Positions 5,431-7,809 of a stretch of 7,809 bases of DNA are shown here, piece by piece. The stretch is from CAIUGU01 sp040080215. Its GTDB lineage: Bacteria; Pseudomonadota; Gammaproteobacteria; Steroidobacterales; Steroidobacteraceae. Positions within the stretch are counted from its first letter, which is position 1, and the number at the start of each line of letters is the position of its first letter. The stretch spans positions 1-7,809 of the forward strand of contig JBEBIT010000105.1 of the NCBI GenBank assembly GCA_040080215.1, read 5' to 3'. The notes below the pieces were generated by a model. The model saw only the letters and a program-made list of their open reading frames with translations, did not search any database and was not told the origin of the DNA. The position numbers and the translations under genes are program-made.

Positions 5431-5943
5431 TCAGCCGGGTGGAACCTTGCCCACCGTGCCCCGCAGCCTTCGGACTTCAGCCTTTGCCTGGGCAAGTAAC
5501 GCGTTCCAGTCATCCGGAGGATGGCCGCTTTCAAGCATCCGCCGGAACACTCGATACGCGTCGGTACTGCTTTCGTAGGCGCGCTTGGTGTCCTCGTCGT
5601 TCACCCACGCGTACACGATGATCTGACTCTCCCGGTGGTAGCGGAAGAACAACCTGTACTGCTGAAAGAACTTGGCGCGGAACCAGTGCTTGTGGGCGTC
5701 ACCCAGCGCGTCGCCCTGCCGGTATTCGGACCGACCCGGATCCTCAGGGATAATCTGGAACGCCAGCTTTGCGATAGCCGCCAGCCGCTTGGCTGCGTTC
5801 TTCTTCCTGAAGCCTCTTGCGTCTTTCTCGCGCAGCCTTTCCACCGTCGCGATCAACGACTCGAGTTGATCCAGGAAAAGAGGATGGGCAAAGAGGGACC
5901 ACCCGTTGACGACCAGAGGCGGCTCCGGCACCGGGCTTTTCAT
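5431..5943 (-). CDS. yhaV: Toxin of the YhaV family (type II toxin-antitoxin)
   Basis: A 170-residue protein of the YhaV family (ribosome-associated RNases related in fold to RelE that stop translation when freed from PrlF). The family signature is nearly continuous: VNGWSLFAHPLFLDQLE at 12-28, RLAAIAKLAFQIIPEDP at about 53-69, EYRQGDALG at 73-81, KHWFRAKFFQQYRLFFRY at 85-102, then IIVYAWVNDEDTKRAY at 108-123 and PPDDW near 142. It exceeds the E. coli protein by a basic tail after about residue 150. Its ATG overlaps the antitoxin stop as ATGA (5943-5940), the usual coupled order antitoxin-toxin. Nothing is truncated. In this mobile element it most likely acts as an addiction or anti-loss module. 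Confidence 0.92.
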   Translation of the reverse strand: MKSPVPEPPLVVNGWSLFAHPLFLDQLESLIATVERLREKDARGFRKKNAAKRLAAIAKLAFQIIPEDPGRSEYRQGDALGDAHKHWFRAKFFQQYRLFFRYHRESQIIVYAWVNDEDTKRAYESSTDAYRVFRRMLESGHPPDDWNALLAQAKAEVRRLRGTVGKVPPG

Positions 5944-6266
5944 TCGTCGTCTGGGTCGAGCGGTTCGTCAAGGCCTACTTTCACGCGCCCTACCAGCGCG
6001 TCAATTCTCGACCGCAGCTTGCTACCCAAAGATCGAACATTGCGTGGATGAGCCGCCATGTCACGGGCGACGAAGTGCAGAAATTCCCCGAGCACGGGAT
6101 CTTCTTCGCCAAGGGCAACGCGAGTCATCAGCACAGCGCCGTCGGGCTGAACGACATACCGAATCTTGTCGCGCTTGCCCAACTTGAGCGCCCGTCGGAC
6201 ACCGTCAGGCACCGTCGTCTGGTACCGATCCGTCAACGTTGATTCGAGCTCGATTTGTGAGGCCAT
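5940..6266 (-). CDS. prlF: Antitoxin PrlF (AbrB-type swapped-hairpin DNA-binding)
   Basis: A 108-residue antitoxin to YhaV. Residues 8-50 form the AbrB/MazE-like fold: ESTLTDRYQTTVPDGVRRAL, then GKRDKIRYVV, giving a dimer that binds its own promoter. The middle EEDPVLGEFLHFVARDM (54-70) and HPRNV are conserved in PrlF proteins, and the acidic C-terminus (LDEPLDPDDE) probably contacts the toxin. The start at 6266 is supported by AGAGGA about 8 bases upstream. A 20-bp palindrome lies 28 bases further upstream and is the obvious candidate operator for autoregulation. The toxin follows with a 4-base overlap. Confidence 0.92.
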   Translation of the reverse strand: MASQIELESTLTDRYQTTVPDGVRRALKLGKRDKIRYVVQPDGAVLMTRVALGEEDPVLGEFLHFVARDMAAHPRNVRSLGSKLRSRIDALVGRVKVGLDEPLDPDDE

Positions 6267-6294
6267 CCCGGCATCCTCTTGCTACTGAGCGCAT

Positions 6295-6314
6295 GGTAAT
6301 GCAATTGCATTGCC
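6295..6314. promoter_or_regulatory. Palindromic operator candidate upstream of prlF-yhaV
   Basis: GGTAATGCAATTGCATTGCC is a palindrome with a perfect 14-base core (AATGCAATTGCATT) and only one mismatched pair in 20 bp. It sits 28 bases upstream of the prlF start and 17 bases beyond the end of the integrase gene. It overlaps a weak minus-strand TTGCAT that could be a -35. Autorepression by the PrlF/YhaV complex is inferred from family behaviour. Confidence 0.55.
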
Positions 6315-6331
6315 GAGACAAGCCGGCCCGC

Positions 6332-7621
6332 TCACTTCCGCGCCCGCCTTGCCTTCCCCGCCTTCGGCGCAATGAACGTCGGCAGGTTCGACCGGATCTG
6401 CTCGGACACATAGGACGGCCGGATATGCGCGTAGTGGCGCTCGGTCATGCGCGTGTCGGCGTGGCCCAAGGCGTCGGCAATCACCTTCATCGGGACGCCC
6501 GCGGCGGCGAGCAGGGAGCCATACGTGTGGCGCAGTGCGTGGTAGCCCACGGCCGGAACGATCTCCGCCGCCTTGCAGGCTTCCAGCATTCGGCGCACCT
6601 GGTCAGCCTCACCCCACTGGTCTCCCGCCTTGCGGAACATCAACTCATCCGCCCGTCGGCCCGTCGTCAGTCCGTCAAAGAAGGCCGTTCCCTCATCCGT
6701 CAGCGGAACGTTTCTGTCGACGGCACCTTTCGAATTGAAGATCGTCAACGTCTGCGCCCCCGACCGGAAGCTGGACACGCGAAGATTGCGGATCTCGCTC
6801 CAGCGGCAGCCTGTCAGCAAGGCGGCGTGGATCAGCGGGCGGAAGCTTGGATCTGCGGCATTGACCAACTGCGTCGCCTCTGCGGACGTCAAATAGGTCG
6901 TCCTGGGCTGATCGGCCCCCTTGATCGGCGTGATCCGCCGCCACGCGTCGGCCGAGGCAACCTTGCCGTCCTGCCAAGCCTGATTCAGTGCTGCGAACAA
7001 CTGCGCCCTGAGTCGATTGGCCGTGTTCTGGCGACGGCGCTTGATCTCCATCGTTTCGGCGTCGTTCTTTCCCTTGTGTTGCACCTCTTTCGGGGGCGCT
7101 CCCTTTTTCACCTTTACGCGCCTTGGAGAGGACGCGATCGAATCGCGCCACTTCTTGATGATGTCTGTCGTCAGCGCATCGAGTCGGTGGGCCCCGAGGT
7201 CGTGCTTGATCCGCCGAACCTTCTGCTCTGTCTGCTTGACGGAGACCGGGGATCGCGCCCGGGCCTTGTAACTCAAGAACCAGTCGTCCATCGCGATTGC
7301 GACGGTGTAGATGGCGCGCTTCTGGACCTCGGACAATTGCCCGCCCAGTCGCTGGGCTGCCTGGTGATAGGTCAGGATCGTCTGGCCGTCATCGGTGCTG
7401 TAGTCATCGGCATCGGCGAAGACTTCCGTCTCGTAGCCCGTCCCGGTGTAACGGCGCACGACCCACGATCCGTTTGCATCGCCCGTTTTGGGCTGCCTGC
7501 GACGATAGCCAAGGTGAACCCCCGCCTTCCCGGTGCGGACGAAGTAGGGCTTCTTCTGCGCCGCCAGCTTCAGCCTGGAAGTGCGAGTTTCGAGAAAACC
7601 GGCTCGGGCTGTCCTGGCCAT
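6332..7621 (-). CDS. Tyrosine recombinase, integrase of the integrative element
   Basis: A 429-residue site-specific recombinase. Numbered from the chosen Met, the catalytic set is complete: R273 in TGCRWSEI, a Lys at about 298 in NSKG, H361-x-x-R364 in YHALRHTYG, H387 in ALGHADTRMTERHYAHI, and the nucleophile Y397. The N-terminal 60 residues (ARAGFLETRTSRLKLAAQKKPYF, VHLGYRRR) look like the arm-binding domain of island integrases, and the middle holds the SAM-like core-binding domain. The ATG at 7621 is chosen over 7669 because relatives begin MART-R and because the extra 16 codons consist of a DNA repeat (TTGGACAC twice). The gene lies next to a tRNA 3' half, its probable att site. It is unlike integron integrases, which are about 320-340 residues and have an extra domain before the HxxR box. 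Confidence 0.9.
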   Translation of the reverse strand: MARTARAGFLETRTSRLKLAAQKKPYFVRTGKAGVHLGYRRRQPKTGDANGSWVVRRYTGTGYETEVFADADDYSTDDGQTILTYHQAAQRLGGQLSEVQKRAIYTVAIAMDDWFLSYKARARSPVSVKQTEQKVRRIKHDLGAHRLDALTTDIIKKWRDSIASSPRRVKVKKGAPPKEVQHKGKNDAETMEIKRRRQNTANRLRAQLFAALNQAWQDGKVASADAWRRITPIKGADQPRTTYLTSAEATQLVNAADPSFRPLIHAALLTGCRWSEIRNLRVSSFRSGAQTLTIFNSKGAVDRNVPLTDEGTAFFDGLTTGRRADELMFRKAGDQWGEADQVRRMLEACKAAEIVPAVGYHALRHTYGSLLAAAGVPMKVIADALGHADTRMTERHYAHIRPSYVSEQIRSNLPTFIAPKAGKARRARK

Positions 7622-7631
7622 GCTGACTCTG

Positions 7632-7687
7632 AGTGTCCAATAAGTGTCCAACAGATGGAGGCGAATCATCCCATACGTAATTGGACA
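7632..7687. repeat. TTGGACA repeats in the integrase leader
   Basis: On the minus strand TTGGACACT occurs twice, 11 bases apart (7651-7643 and 7640-7632). TTGGACA occurs once more in opposite orientation at 7681-7687 (plus strand). One helical turn between the first two suggests cooperative binding by a protein. They lie between the presumed integrase promoter and its start codon, close to the att site, so they could be arm-type integrase sites or an operator. Confidence 0.5.
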
Positions 7688-7694
7688 ACACTAG

Positions 7695-7722
7695 ATAATA
7701 TGCCTATATTTCCCGCTCCAAA
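7695..7722 (-). promoter_or_regulatory. Probable sigma70 promoter of the integrase gene
   Basis: On the minus strand TTTGGA (7722-7717) and TATTAT (7700-7695) are 16 bases apart, in an AT-rich stretch that stands out from the GC-rich surroundings. Transcription would start near 7688 and give a leader of about 65 bases carrying the TTGGACA repeats. The -35 is weak and the -10 good. Confidence 0.45.
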
Positions 7723-7757
7723 GTAAGATGCCGGAAAACAGCCCCGCATGCAAAAGT

Positions 7758-7805
7758 CGCCCTCTCAAGGCTTAAACCGGGGTTCGAATCCCCGTGGGAG
7801 CGCCA
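7758..7805 (+). tRNA. 3' half of a tRNA gene, best fit tRNA-Glu(CUC); presumed attachment site
   Basis: From 7778 the T arm is exact (CGGGG, loop TTCGAAT, CCCCG), followed by the acceptor strand TGGGAGC, discriminator G and encoded CCA to 7805. Upstream, CGCC-CTCTCAA-GGC fits the anticodon stem-loop of a tRNA-Glu with anticodon CTC at 7764-7766. G73, TTCGAATCCC and GCCA also suit Glu. The outer stem pairs are imperfect, and no D arm or 5' acceptor strand (expected GCTCCCA) lies upstream. This is a half gene, as left at one end of an element that integrates by crossover in an anticodon loop. The integrase lies directly beside it. The amino-acid identity is less sure than the tRNA nature; Arg or Ser could also carry G73. 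Confidence 0.65.
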
Positions 7806-7809
7806 TTTC

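Noticed and set aside
4941..5534. Minus-strand open frame of 197 codons under the relaxase gene
   Set aside because: Ser/Arg-rich antisense product of the relaxase gene, without motifs.
5521..6051. Plus-strand open frame of 176 codons across yhaV
   Set aside because: It is the complement of the well-conserved YhaV gene and matches nothing.
6239..7726. Long plus-strand open frame of 495 codons
   Set aside because: It is antisense to the tyrosine integrase, has no family motifs and is Arg/Pro-rich as expected from a GC-rich complementary strand. The minus-strand frame has the full catalytic set.
7720..7805. A complete tRNA gene
   Set aside because: No D arm or matching 5' acceptor strand lies at the right distance; only the part from the anticodon loop to CCA fits.
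1..7809. CRISPR array or other regular spaced repeats
   Set aside because: No repeated unit with regular spacers was seen on reading through the window; the repeats found are short and tied to promoters, attC or IS ends.

Overview
The window is accessory DNA from a GC-rich proteobacterium, most likely gamma- or beta-proteobacterial. This rests on GC-rich coding in most genes, encoded tRNA CCA, integron cassettes, an IS3-family element and an RP4-like mobilization module. No species can be named from the sequence. No housekeeping gene is visible.

There are two blocks. The left block (about 1-3009) reads on the minus strand and is a gene-cassette array damaged by insertion sequences. In reading order it holds an orphan integron core site (3003-3009), a cassette for a DUF7079-like protein (2589-2990), an attC (2574-2633), a cassette for a small four-helix membrane protein (2165-2575), a second attC (2068-2170), and a cassette for a glutathione S-transferase-like protein (1413-2051). 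The third attC (1377-1418) is cut short by an IS3-family element, here called IS-B. A second IS3-family element, IS-A (80-1284), sits inside the first codons of the IS-B transposase, with TG...CA ends and an apparent 3-bp target duplication (AGG on the minus strand). No integron integrase is visible.

The right block (about 3010-7805) looks like the core of an integrative mobilizable element. It has a small excisionase/AlpA-like HTH gene (3442-3723), an RP4-like origin of transfer (about 3785-3820), a MobC-like accessory gene and an HUH relaxase gene overlapping by 8 bp (3822-5418, plus strand). Convergent with these are a YhaV toxin and PrlF antitoxin (5431-6266) and a tyrosine integrase (6332-7621), all on the minus strand. 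The block ends in the 3' half of a tRNA gene that best fits tRNA-Glu(CUC), 7758-7805, probably the attachment site. The element would excise and integrate with its own recombinase, nick itself with its own relaxase, use a conjugation apparatus supplied by another element, and be stabilised by the toxin-antitoxin pair.

No second copy of the tRNA 3' half is present, so the far end of the element lies outside the window or is not recognisable. Whether the cassette array travels with the mobile element is therefore open. If it does, the inferred nick polarity would make the HTH gene and then the cassettes the leading DNA on transfer.
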